A stretch of DNA of 7,623 nt from Chlamydiota bacterium (lineage in GTDB: Bacteria > Auribacterota > UBA3054 > B51-G9), in contig QMOL01000137.1 of assembly GCA_003648225.1 (NCBI GenBank), positions 1 to 7,623 of the forward strand, written 5' to 3'. This document shows, in pieces, positions 1-6,224 of the stretch; positions within the stretch are counted from its first letter, which is position 1; each line of letters begins with the position of its first letter. Made by a program: the position numbers and the translations under genes. The notes beneath the pieces were generated by a model. The model was not told the origin of the DNA. It saw only the letters and a program-made list of their open reading frames with translations, and did no database searches.

Positions 1-2095
1 CATGAGCAGCGCTGGCGGCGATTTTTTTCACTCTGAGTTCCGGATCTAGAAAGCCAACGGTTAAGATTCTTTTTGCGAGACTTACATATGGATCATTTAC
101 ATCTAGAATATCCCACCCAACATGATTAACTTCTTCGTAAACTATTGGTGCATTGTTAGTTACTTCAATGAAATTCATCAATTTTTTGCTGTAAAACGGT
201 GGAAGATGAAGCCATACAAGTCTGTGAGTATCTTCAATATTTGTGTATAATTCGACTTCTTTTTTTCTTTCGATCAACTCATCGCGGAAAGTTTTCTGAA
301 GTTCTACGAACTCAGGTTTTCCCCAGCCCGGAGAAAAGACAAGCGCGTTTAATATTGCATCACTGCCGTGAATAAGTGGTGGACTTGTAAATCTGATTTC
401 GTTAGCTTGCATAGCATATTCACGTGCTTGATTTGAAAATTCACATGCTTCAGCCAGTTTATCATGTTCAAGTTTATAACCAAATGCTTTTTCCATTTCT
501 TTAACAGATTCTCTCAGCCCGCCGGCCAATTGTTCGACAGAGTGTTCGCTAAGCTTATAGGGTGTGTGAAGCGTATAATATTTATTTTCAAGATTATAAT
601 CCCTGACAAGATCAGCAAAAATCCTTTCGCCTTGCTGGCATGGCTCTGTAGTTGTAACCGCGAAATCAGGTGTTGGAAGTTTTTCATCTCCTTCAAGAAC
701 GCGCAGGAAAGAGCATGTTTCAGCCGAATATCCTTTTGAAGCGGCTCTGTCAAAGCATTGCTGAAGTTTTTTAGGATTACGCGCTCTAAAGGCGGCATAA
801 GTTTCAAGAGTAACTGTTCTAGCGCCGAAAGCGTTAAGTATTTCCGGAGGATAGAAAAGATTTCTCCAAACCATTGGAACGTCTCTATTTCTTGAAAAGA
901 GTTCCCGCCGAGTTATATTTGCTCTCATAGCGATAGATTTTTTGAAATATCCTTTATCTGTAGCCGGTTTTCTCAAAACAACTTTATCAAAAATATCCGT
1001 GAATTCGCGAATAAGATGAACATCACCAATAGCGTCCTTGACTTGTTTAATACTTGGAATGCCGATTTTTTCAAGTCCGTTATCAGATTTATGAACGAAA
1101 AGTTTATTCTTAAGTCCGCCAAGCTTTTTTGCAAGAGGAGTTCCGCCAACAGATTCTATAATCTGCTGCAATTCATCAACACCGACTTTAAACACACTTT
1201 TTTCTTCATAACTCGCATCTTTTTTCTTTTTCTTCTCATAAAGTTCCGCAGCAAGGCAAGCTGCACCAAGAGCGCCCATAACCTGATGGAATTCAGGAAT
1301 AATGATTTCATTATTTGTGATTTCTTTTAAATAATACCCAACGGCATTATTTGACGCGACACCGCCCTGAAAAACAATAGGACCTTTATAATCAAGAAAG
1401 AGTTCGCCAACTCCGGACATAACTGTTCTTGCCTGTGCTCTGCAAGCCGCACCAATAATATCGCCAAGGGGATACCTGTTTTTAAATTTATTAACAGATG
1501 TCGCGCTAAGAACGGCACAAATTGAAGAAACCTGTAATTTAGAATCGTAGTTAACTTTCTCATCCATATCTTCTACAGGCACATTAAGTTTTGCAGCAAC
1601 ACTGTCAAGAAAAGCTCCGGTTCCCGCCGCACAGATTCCACTCATTTTTGACATCCACATCTGCATATCTTCGTCAAAAAGTATCGCTTTACTGTCTTGA
1701 CCGCCAACATCAAGAATACATTTAACATCAGGATAATAATGGCGTGCGCCTGCGACATGAGCGGAAATCTCGCTAACATAAGCGTCATATTTTATAAAGT
1801 CAACAAGTCCATCAACTATTTGACTTCCAGTAGTAATCGTACAGGCAACATTTTCTCTATCAATTCCCGCAGAGGCGAGGAAATCATCAATTGTCTTGCT
1901 TATTGCGCCGAGGTTGCATCGACCGCATTTATGGCATTCACCTGAACAACTGAGAATAGCGTCAGGCATTGGTTTAGTTCTGGTATAGACTGTATGATGG
2001 ACTTTACCTTTTGGGGTAAGCAGTACAGCTTTAAAAGTAGTGGAACCGATGTCCACGCCGAGGAAGAATATATTTTCGTTTTTAATAGTTTTCAT
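1..2095 (-). CDS. Acyl-CoA dehydratase activase fused to HgdB/YjiM-like dehydratase component (3' end cut by window)
   Basis: Translation from the ATG at 2095 stays open for 698 codons to the left edge; the C-terminus is missing. Residues 9-290 form a BcrAD/BadFG/HgdC-type ATPase of the ASKHA (actin/Hsp70) fold: phosphate-1 motif GVDIGSTT (13-20), DVGGQDSK (129-136), and GGVASN (244-249). C155 (in CAAGTGAFLD) and C193 lie 38 residues apart, matching the two cysteines by which HgdC-type homodimers share a [4Fe-4S] cluster. From about 390 the protein resembles the dehydratase D-component family: an FYPPEIL-type start, then C461 and C486, which I align with the first two cluster-ligand cysteines; the third would lie outside the window. 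By family knowledge, the activator uses ATP to push a low-potential electron onto the dehydratase-type cluster, in the cytoplasm and without oxygen. The substrate is unknown; 2-hydroxyacyl-CoA dehydration or a double-cubane-cluster-type reductase are both possible. Oddities: an extra C-x3-C-x2-C-x2-C loop at C50-C60, and no clear Shine-Dalgarno. Confidence 0.9.
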   Translation of the reverse strand, partial: MKTIKNENIFFLGVDIGSTTFKAVLLTPKGKVHHTVYTRTKPMPDAILSCSGECHKCGRCNLGAISKTIDDFLASAGIDRENVACTITTGSQIVDGLVDFIKYDAYVSEISAHVAGARHYYPDVKCILDVGGQDSKAILFDEDMQMWMSKMSGICAAGTGAFLDSVAAKLNVPVEDMDEKVNYDSKLQVSSICAVLSATSVNKFKNRYPLGDIIGAACRAQARTVMSGVGELFLDYKGPIVFQGGVASNNAVGYYLKEITNNEIIIPEFHQVMGALGAACLAAELYEKKKKKDASYEEKSVFKVGVDELQQIIESVGGTPLAKKLGGLKNKLFVHKSDNGLEKIGIPSIKQVKDAIGDVHLIREFTDIFDKVVLRKPATDKGYFKKSIAMRANITRRELFSRNRDVPMVWRNLFYPPEILNAFGARTVTLETYAAFRARNPKKLQQCFDRAASKGYSAETCSFLRVLEGDEKLPTPDFAVTTTEPCQQGERIFADLVRDYNLENKYYTLHTPYKLSEHSVEQLAGGLRESVKEMEKAFGYKLEHDKLAEACEFSNQAREYAMQANEIRFTSPPLIHGSDAILNALVFSPGWGKPEFVELQKTFRDELIERKKEVELYTNIEDTHRLVWLHLPPFYSKKLMNFIEVTNNAPIVYEEVNHVGWDILDVNDPYVSLAKRILTVGFLDPELRVKKIAASAAH

Positions 2096-2155
2096 TTTAC
2101 AATATTTTTAAGCGTTATTCAAGCATCAATATGCCTATTAAGTAATAGTGGTATT

Positions 2156-2184
2156 ATTATACTAATTAATCGGTTTTTTGACAA
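2156..2184 (-). promoter_or_regulatory. Sigma70-type promoter for the activase-dehydratase gene
   Basis: On the minus strand there is a TTGTCA box (2184-2179), a 17-bp spacer and a perfect TATAAT (2161-2156). Transcription would start near 2149, leaving a leader of about 54 nt before the ATG at 2095. The leader is AT-rich, with no recognisable riboswitch or strong Shine-Dalgarno. The match to consensus is good, but AT-rich DNA gives chance hits. Confidence 0.65.
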
Positions 2185-2220
2185 GAGCGGAGTGCTTTTG
2201 CAGTTGACATTTGATAATTA

Positions 2221-2255
2221 TGAATGAAGAATGGTGAATGATGAATTGAAGTGAA
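2221..2255. repeat. Degenerate 7-bp tandem repeat (TGAATGA-like)
   Basis: Five consecutive 7-mers occur: TGAATGA, AGAATGG, TGAATGA, TGAATTG and AAGTGAA. They sit between the two divergent promoters. The style (short AT-rich units, imperfect copies, intergenic) resembles the arrays in the 6120-6257 spacer. No protein-coding potential is seen. The 12-mer AATTATGAATGA at 2216-2227, which overlaps the first unit, recurs at 2350-2361 over the next gene's start codon; this may be chance. Confidence 0.6.
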
Positions 2256-2282
2256 TATTCGATATAAATTTCTTTATCATCC

Positions 2283-2311
2283 TTGCCTATAAAGTAATAA
2301 AATAATATAAT
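2283..2311 (+). promoter_or_regulatory. Sigma70-type promoter for the glycosyltransferase gene
   Basis: The plus strand has TTGCCT (2283-2288), a 17-bp spacer and a perfect TATAAT (2306-2311). Initiation near 2318 would give a leader of about 35 nt to the ATG at 2354. With the promoter at 2156-2184 it makes 2096-2353 a divergent promoter region. Confidence 0.55.
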
Positions 2312-2353
2312 TATAAGGCATATTGTTAAGCAAAACCAAAATTCAATACAATT

Positions 2354-3394
2354 ATGAATGACAAAATTAAAAATAAAATTTTTCTCTTCTCTCTTATTTT
2401 TCTAACCTTGATATCCGCATTGCTTATGTTTCATCGTCTTGGCGACAGAAGTGTCTGCGGAGATGAAATGGAACACAGAAGAATGGCACAACAGCCGGTT
2501 TTAAGAATTATGCAGGGGTGGCGTGTTCAAGCGGAACCTTTAGCTCATTTTATTAAACATTTTTCTTTAAAAATCAATGACGGACCGGTAAATCTGAGAA
2601 TTCTCGGTGCTGCTGGTGCGATACTTATGGTCTTTCTTACAGGTTTGCTCACAGGAAAACTTGCCGGAAGATGGGCGGGTCTTACCGCCGCTTTTCTTGT
2701 TATGCTTTGCCCAGGTTTGATGAAATGGGGGCAATATGACAGATTTTATACTTTCGGCACGGCATCAATCCTTTTAAGCACAATTTTATTTTTTCGCGTG
2801 CTTGAAAAAGATTCATGGAAAGCATGGATCTGGTATGGTATTTCAGCTTTATTCCAAATTCAACTGTGGTATTTCGGAATGGTTCATCTTGCTATTTGCG
2901 CGGGAATTTACGGAATTATCTGGTTAATTGCCTGGCTGCCGATTCGTGAAAAAATGCTTTACAAACCGGATAAATGGCACAGTTTTCTGAAAGCAAGTGT
3001 GGTTGCCGGTTCAATCGGCGCGCTTTTGATTATTCAATATTTCACTTTTAACGATAAAATTCTCGGGGTTGTTTTCAATCCGACAAATAATGATAAACTT
3101 ATTCGATATGGTCCTTCAGCATTTTCATGGGAAACTTTCGGTTTTGTTTTTCAGATGTATTTGCCTGCTTATGTTCATATAAAATGGCTGCTTATTGTCG
3201 GTTTTTTTGCGGCGCTTTTTATCGATCGCGAGCGGTCATTAATTTTTACTATTATTTCAGTCGGTTCAACGTTTATAATTGTCTGGGGACTGGATAAAAA
3301 TAAAGCAACGTTAAGCGAGAACCGAATGCTATTTACAGTTCCTTTGCAGGTTAAAGCCTGGAATGCTTTATTTATCGGAAAAGAAAAACAATGA
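2354..3394 (+). CDS. GT-C family (PMT/ArnT-like, GT39/GT83 type) membrane glycosyltransferase, C-terminally truncated
   Basis: This 346-residue, strongly hydrophobic protein has about nine transmembrane segments: near 8-26, 84-104, 108-124, 132-150, 156-177, 178-196, 212-231, 272-290 and 297-313. The first outside loop carries an acidic pair D37-E38 in the context GDRSVCGDEMEHRRMA, the position of the catalytic/metal-site Asp-Glu in PMT_2-type enzymes. The GQYDRFYTF stretch (126-134) fits the R-x-Y region seen after helix 3. By family knowledge, such enzymes move a sugar from a polyprenyl-phosphate donor onto a lipid or protein on the outer face of the inner membrane; donor and acceptor here are unknown. 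The frame ends just after NRMLF (323-327), which matches the R-Y-L-F-P site where family members normally continue with more helices, so the C-terminal part is missing. The last 32 bases overlap a TPR frame. The start lacks a Shine-Dalgarno but lies about 35 nt behind a good promoter. Confidence 0.75.
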   Translation: MNDKIKNKIFLFSLIFLTLISALLMFHRLGDRSVCGDEMEHRRMAQQPVLRIMQGWRVQAEPLAHFIKHFSLKINDGPVNLRILGAAGAILMVFLTGLLTGKLAGRWAGLTAAFLVMLCPGLMKWGQYDRFYTFGTASILLSTILFFRVLEKDSWKAWIWYGISALFQIQLWYFGMVHLAICAGIYGIIWLIAWLPIREKMLYKPDKWHSFLKASVVAGSIGALLIIQYFTFNDKILGVVFNPTNNDKLIRYGPSAFSWETFGFVFQMYLPAYVHIKWLLIVGFFAALFIDRERSLIFTIISVGSTFIIVWGLDKNKATLSENRMLFTVPLQVKAWNALFIGKEKQ

Positions 3395-3659
3395 CGCGGA
3401 AATAATGTTTAAAGAAACCGCGGATATATCAAAAAAATGCGATTATCACCCATTGCATTTCAGAGCGTGGATTCAACTTGGACATATAGCACGAAAAGCC
3501 GGTCGAAATGATGATGCAATAAAAGCTTATGAAGAAGTTTTAAAGTTAGAACCAAATCATAAATCAACAATAGAAGTTCTCGCGAATCTTTATGATGCTA
3601 ACGGCAAAAAAGAAAAAGCAGCAGAGTTTAGAAAAATTTTAACAAAACCTAAACCTTAA
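3363..3659 (+). CDS. Short TPR-repeat protein, probably the detached C-terminal part of the preceding gene
   Basis: The frame gives 98 residues if read from the ATG at 3363. It has a clear TPR at about 35-68 (AWIQLGHIARKAGRNDDAIK onwards, ending KLEP) and a second at 69-95, with the remains of an earlier one at 1-25. The first repeat is incomplete in this frame. Its expected beginning, KAWNAL, is encoded in the glycosyltransferase frame just upstream, so joining the two frames by one base gives a continuous TPR helix pair. That suggests one former gene of a GT-C domain plus TPR tail, split by a frameshift or deletion. There is no good ribosome site before 3363 or before the internal ATG at 3405. 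If translated alone, the product would be a small cytoplasmic TPR scaffold of unknown partner. Confidence 0.5.
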   Translation: MLYLSEKKNNDAEIMFKETADISKKCDYHPLHFRAWIQLGHIARKAGRNDDAIKAYEEVLKLEPNHKSTIEVLANLYDANGKKEKAAEFRKILTKPKP

Positions 3660-3664
3660 AAGGA
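3658..3664 (+). promoter_or_regulatory. Ribosome binding site of the DUF47 gene
   Basis: AAAAGGA lies 7 nt before the ATG at 3672 and overlaps the stop codon of the TPR frame. It fixes this start and is one of only two clear Shine-Dalgarno sites in the window. Confidence 0.6.
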
Positions 3665-3671
3665 AAATAAA

Positions 3672-4343
3672 ATGAAAATTGGCGGACGATTTGGCAGCAC
3701 GGTATTTGAACCTTTGTACGAACATCTTTGCAAAAGTAATTACTGTTCAAATTTAATTTGTAAAATAGTAGATGCCTTTGCTAAAGGTCATAAAGAAAAA
3801 ATGCAGAAACTATGCGATGAAATATGCGAAACAGAAAGTCAGGCAGATCAAATAAAGCTCTCGATACGAACCGGTCTTACGAAATCAATTTTTGCGGCGG
3901 TAAAACGTAATGATGTTCTGCAAATCGTTCGTAATCAGGACAAAATTTGCGGTCGTGCGGAAGATGTGTCAAAATTAATGGTTATTAGAAATACGAAACT
4001 TCCTGACGGATGTTCCGATATTTTTAAAATGCTTGCCGATAAAGTTGATAAAACAATACATTCTTTATTAATATGCTGCAGTCAACTTGCAATGATTCCA
4101 GGAAGTGGATACAACACGGAAGCGGATGCGGATGTGATTCTTGTTGAATTGGACAAAATACATGATAAAGAGGAAGAAACAGATAATATTGTGCAGGAGT
4201 TTACAAAAGAACTTCTTGCTCGGGAGAATGAATCTGACCCTTTGTCAATTATTCTTTTACTTGAAATGGCGCGTTTGATCAGCGGAATGGCAGACGAAGC
4301 TGAAAACGCCGCTGAAGGTTATACATCACTAATCCGCCATTAA
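3672..4343 (+). CDS. DUF47 / PhoU-like protein (Pit accessory protein type)
   Basis: This 223-residue protein has no membrane segment and is nearly all helical in character. It matches DUF47 (PhoU-divergent) proteins in length and layout: an N-terminal FGSTVFEPLYEHL segment, helices rich in spaced acidic residues with an E-x3-D pattern (E55, D59), a central D90 to D98 stretch (NQDKICGRAED), and a later EEETDNIVQEF helix (168-177). PhoU-fold proteins use such acidic patches for metal clusters. Family members usually sit beside a Pit-type phosphate transporter and are thought to modulate it. Here no transporter follows: the next gene is convergent. Upstream, 12 bp away, is the broken glycosyltransferase/TPR region, which may mean a rearrangement separated it from its partner. 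The product is unusually Cys-rich for this family (nine by my reading), including a CC pair at 135-136. The function in phosphate control is inferred from the family only. Confidence 0.8.
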   Translation: MKIGGRFGSTVFEPLYEHLCKSNYCSNLICKIVDAFAKGHKEKMQKLCDEICETESQADQIKLSIRTGLTKSIFAAVKRNDVLQIVRNQDKICGRAEDVSKLMVIRNTKLPDGCSDIFKMLADKVDKTIHSLLICCSQLAMIPGSGYNTEADADVILVELDKIHDKEEETDNIVQEFTKELLARENESDPLSIILLLEMARLISGMADEAENAAEGYTSLIRH

Positions 4344-4469
4344 TCAGAGAGTGTTCGAAAAGGGTTGACTAATCAAATGAAATAGCGTTGTCTGTGGCTT
4401 AAATTTTTTGCCCACGGAATACACAGAAAAACACGAAAAAAAAGAGAAAGGAAAAATTTAATGGTGAAA
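4344..4469. other. Convergent intergenic gap with CACGGA/CACAGA-type short repeats
   Basis: The plus-strand DUF47 gene and the minus-strand DUF4159 gene end facing each other across 126 bp. I see no convincing bidirectional terminator. There is one weak hairpin (TGTGGC around 4393 with GCCCACG around 4411, one bulge) without a following T-run on the plus strand. Around 4410-4440 short related words (CCACGGAA, ACACAGAAAA, ACACGAAAA) recur, then a purine-rich A-tract. No coding potential is seen. Confidence 0.45.
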
Positions 4470-5672
4470 TTATCTTGTAAGCAGATACGAAAGTATATTT
4501 ATATTCATTAAATACGCGTCAAGTGTTGTTTGAAAATCATCAACATTAGCATAGATTTTACGGTCATTATGCCACTTTCTCGGACCTTCCCATCGATAAA
4601 GGCCCTCTGCGTCAGCAGCCAGGCCTGTTTTGAATGCATTGCCTGTAGAATCGAGTGTTGCGAGCATAAAATCGCCATAATCGTTAAGATTATAAATTAC
4701 AACCACTCTGCCGTCGATGTCAATAATTTCAAGAGGTTCCTGCCAGTAATTCATTCCCATTGGAGTGTTTTTAAAAACCGCAAAGGAATTATAAATAGAA
4801 TGTTTGTTGTTAATCGGCTTTAAATCGTGGTCGGGAATAACTCTTTTCATCTCACGGCGGAAAGCAACATCAAAGCGCGAACGCCTTCCCGGCAGCGAGC
4901 TGTTTGCGACAATTGCGCCGCCTTGAAGGATATAAGTTCTAAGGTTTTCAATTTCCGCATCTGTGAATTTAAAGTCTTTGTGTCCTGTTATGTAAACAAA
5001 CGGACTGTCAAAAATTTCAGGTGAATCGGCTCTTACAACGACAGGGGTTTTATTTTTTACTTCTATATTTGTTCTGCGGTCAATTTCACGAATAAGATTT
5101 GCGAGAGAGCCGTATTTAAAATCAGGAACGGTTTTCCCCTTTTTATTTCTGTAGTGATGGAATTCACAGTCCCAGTCACCGCCTTCGTAGGAAAGCAAGA
5201 CGATTTTATCAATAATCGCGCGGAGGGTTTTTCCGCCGCCTTCAACGCCGTGTTTAGCTGCATAATCACGGTACATCATATTTTTGACATTTTTGCCGAG
5301 ATTATTAGCTGTTTTGAAATCGATTTTAGTTTTTTTCTTAAAGGAAAGGGTTTTAGGCCGTAATTTGCTCTTGATATTTCTTTTAACAACCATCCTTTTT
5401 TCCAACTTTTGCATCTTTTTCATTTTCGGTGGCGGAGGAGGAATATTTACCGGAATATTTTTTGGGAGCACAACCGGTTTAGGTTGCTCAATTTTTTTCT
5501 TTGCCGGTTTCCTGAAAACACTTGTAATAGCATCCCTCATTTTTTCTGAACTTGAAACAATGACAAAAGCCATTGCCACGGCAATAGCGGCATGAATGAG
5601 AATAGAGACGCCAAGTGCTTCTGACTGGCGAACAAGATCATATCTTTTTTTTATAAATTCTTTCAGATTCAT
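4470..5672 (-). CDS. TonB-like membrane-anchored protein with DUF4159 output domain
   Basis: This 400-residue protein has three parts. Residues 1-21 are a basic cytoplasmic tail and 22-40 a single transmembrane helix beginning GVSILIHAAIAV, close in style to the helix by which TonB/TolA-type transducers contact ExbB/ExbD. Residues 55-120 are a periplasmic linker rich in Lys and Pro, with a PPPPP run at 78-82. Residues about 150-397 match DUF4159: a YITGHKDFKFT strand-loop (227-237), an LRTYILQGGAIVANSS segment (244-259), FRREMKRVIPDH (271-282) and an H291-IYNSF motif. DUF4159 is related in fold to glutamine-amidotransferase-like domains; its function is not known to me. No TonB or TolA C-terminal domain is present. 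The gene starts 3 bp after the stop of the second ExbD-like gene and ends the operon. Inference: ExbB/ExbD energise this protein, so DUF4159 replaces the usual receptor- or Pal-binding end. The start lacks a Shine-Dalgarno and is probably translationally coupled. Confidence 0.85.
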   Translation of the reverse strand: MNLKEFIKKRYDLVRQSEALGVSILIHAAIAVAMAFVIVSSSEKMRDAITSVFRKPAKKKIEQPKPVVLPKNIPVNIPPPPPKMKKMQKLEKRMVVKRNIKSKLRPKTLSFKKKTKIDFKTANNLGKNVKNMMYRDYAAKHGVEGGGKTLRAIIDKIVLLSYEGGDWDCEFHHYRNKKGKTVPDFKYGSLANLIREIDRRTNIEVKNKTPVVVRADSPEIFDSPFVYITGHKDFKFTDAEIENLRTYILQGGAIVANSSLPGRRSRFDVAFRREMKRVIPDHDLKPINNKHSIYNSFAVFKNTPMGMNYWQEPLEIIDIDGRVVVIYNLNDYGDFMLATLDSTGNAFKTGLAADAEGLYRWEGPRKWHNDRKIYANVDDFQTTLDAYLMNINILSYLLTR

Positions 5673-5675
5673 AAT

Positions 5676-6119
5676 TTATTCGAAAACACTTGCGTCTGAT
5701 GGAAATGATATTTGATCAATGCCTGCGTAAGAGCAGGCGTTAAGCACAGAAACAACACGTTGGTGTTTCGTGTCACGTTGACCTCTAATTACAACAGGCT
5801 GTTCCGGATACGCCTGTTTAAGGTCATAAAGAATAGTTTTTAATTCGGGCAAATCGACAGATTTAGAAGAATCCGTAGGTTGACCGTTCCAGTAAACTTC
5901 TCCTGTCGGGAAAATATCTACGACAACTTCTTCAGGCGAATCGATTCGCTGTTCGTTTTTTGCTTCATTATCAACAGGAATAGCGACTTTAAGTTCTGAT
6001 TCGTCCTGAATCAAACTTGCTGAAACGATGAAATAAATAAGCAGCAGGAAGACAATATCCACCATACTTGACAGATTCATTTCAATCGCGTCTTCATCTC
6101 TACATCCACGAAAGGCCAT
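5676..6119 (-). CDS. ExbD/TolR-like protein 2 (biopolymer transport subunit)
   Basis: This 147-residue protein has a short cytoplasmic tail, one transmembrane helix at about 20-38 (MVDIVFLLLIYFIVSASL) and a periplasmic domain. D21 at the helix start aligns with the proton-carrying Asp of ExbD/TolR (Asp25 of E. coli ExbD), so the subunit should be functional in the channel. The periplasmic part ends in the family pattern VVIRGQRDTKHQRVVSVLNA...YAGIDQISFP (109-140). By family knowledge, ExbD/TolR dimers sit inside an ExbB/TolQ pentamer and convert proton flow into movement of the periplasmic domains. It differs clearly from the first ExbD-like protein beyond the helix, so it is a paralogue, not a recent copy. 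No Shine-Dalgarno is seen; 7-bp tandem repeats run up to its ATG. Confidence 0.88.
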   Translation of the reverse strand: MAFRGCRDEDAIEMNLSSMVDIVFLLLIYFIVSASLIQDESELKVAIPVDNEAKNEQRIDSPEEVVVDIFPTGEVYWNGQPTDSSKSVDLPELKTILYDLKQAYPEQPVVIRGQRDTKHQRVVSVLNACSYAGIDQISFPSDASVFE

Positions 6120-6147
6120 AATCGTTAATCGTTAATTGTTATTTGTC
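6120..6147. repeat. 7-bp tandem repeat (AATCGTT) abutting the second ExbD start codon
   Basis: Four units with period 7 run from 6120: AATCGTT, AATCGTT, AATTGTT and ATTTGTC. They occupy the place where a ribosome site would be for the ATG at 6119, whose leader reads AACGATTAACGATT on the sense strand. Confidence 0.7.
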
Positions 6148-6151
6148 GAAG

Positions 6152-6167
6152 ATCCGCCAAGGCGGAT
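6152..6167. repeat. Perfect GC-rich palindrome within the ExbD-ExbD spacer
   Basis: ATCCGCC-AA-GGCGGAT forms a 7-bp perfect stem with a 2-base centre, in otherwise very AT-rich DNA. The 10-mer TTAATTGTTA occurs on both sides (6132-6141 and 6167-6176), the second copy overlapping the palindrome by one base, in the manner of a duplicated target. The loop is too short and the T-run too weak for a normal terminator. Possible roles are a protein-binding site, a cruciform or RNA-processing signal, or a tiny REP/MITE-like insert. Confidence 0.65.
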
Positions 6168-6192
6168 TAATTGTTAATCTTTATTATTTAAT

Positions 6193-6224
6193 GATTTAAC
6201 GATTTGATGATTTGGCGATTTTAT
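6193..6224. repeat. 8-bp tandem repeat (GATTTNNN)
   Basis: Four units keep an exact period of 8: GATTTAAC, GATTTGAT, GATTTGGC and GATTTTAT. The first five bases are fixed and the last three vary, so the array is old or under selection for spacing more than for sequence. Confidence 0.65.

Noticed and set aside
464..2227. Several shorter open frames on both strands (for example 464-739, 514-807, 1016-1330, 1327-1563, 1697-1945)
   Set aside because: They are other-frame readings within the continuous 698-codon activase-dehydratase frame, which carries recognisable motifs along its length.
2204..2232. TTGACA box at 2204-2209 as a further plus-strand promoter
   Set aside because: At 17 bp the -10 would be AAGAAT, a poor match, and the better TTGCCT-17-TATAAT lies closer to the gene.
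3377..3394. Programmed ribosomal frameshift joining the glycosyltransferase and TPR frames
   Set aside because: The shift needed is +1, the A-rich GGAAAAGAAAAACA is not a recognised slippery signal for it, and no following stem-loop was seen; mutation, deletion or sequence error is simpler.
4391..4417. Possible bidirectional terminator hairpin in the convergent gap
   Set aside because: The stem is about six pairs with a bulge and a wobble, the loop is 11 nt, and no T-run follows on the plus strand; too weak to call.
5154..5595. Plus-strand frames opposite the TonB-like DUF4159 gene
   Set aside because: Low-complexity Phe/Leu/Gly-rich products mirror the Lys/Pro-rich linker on the other strand; no ribosome site or domain.
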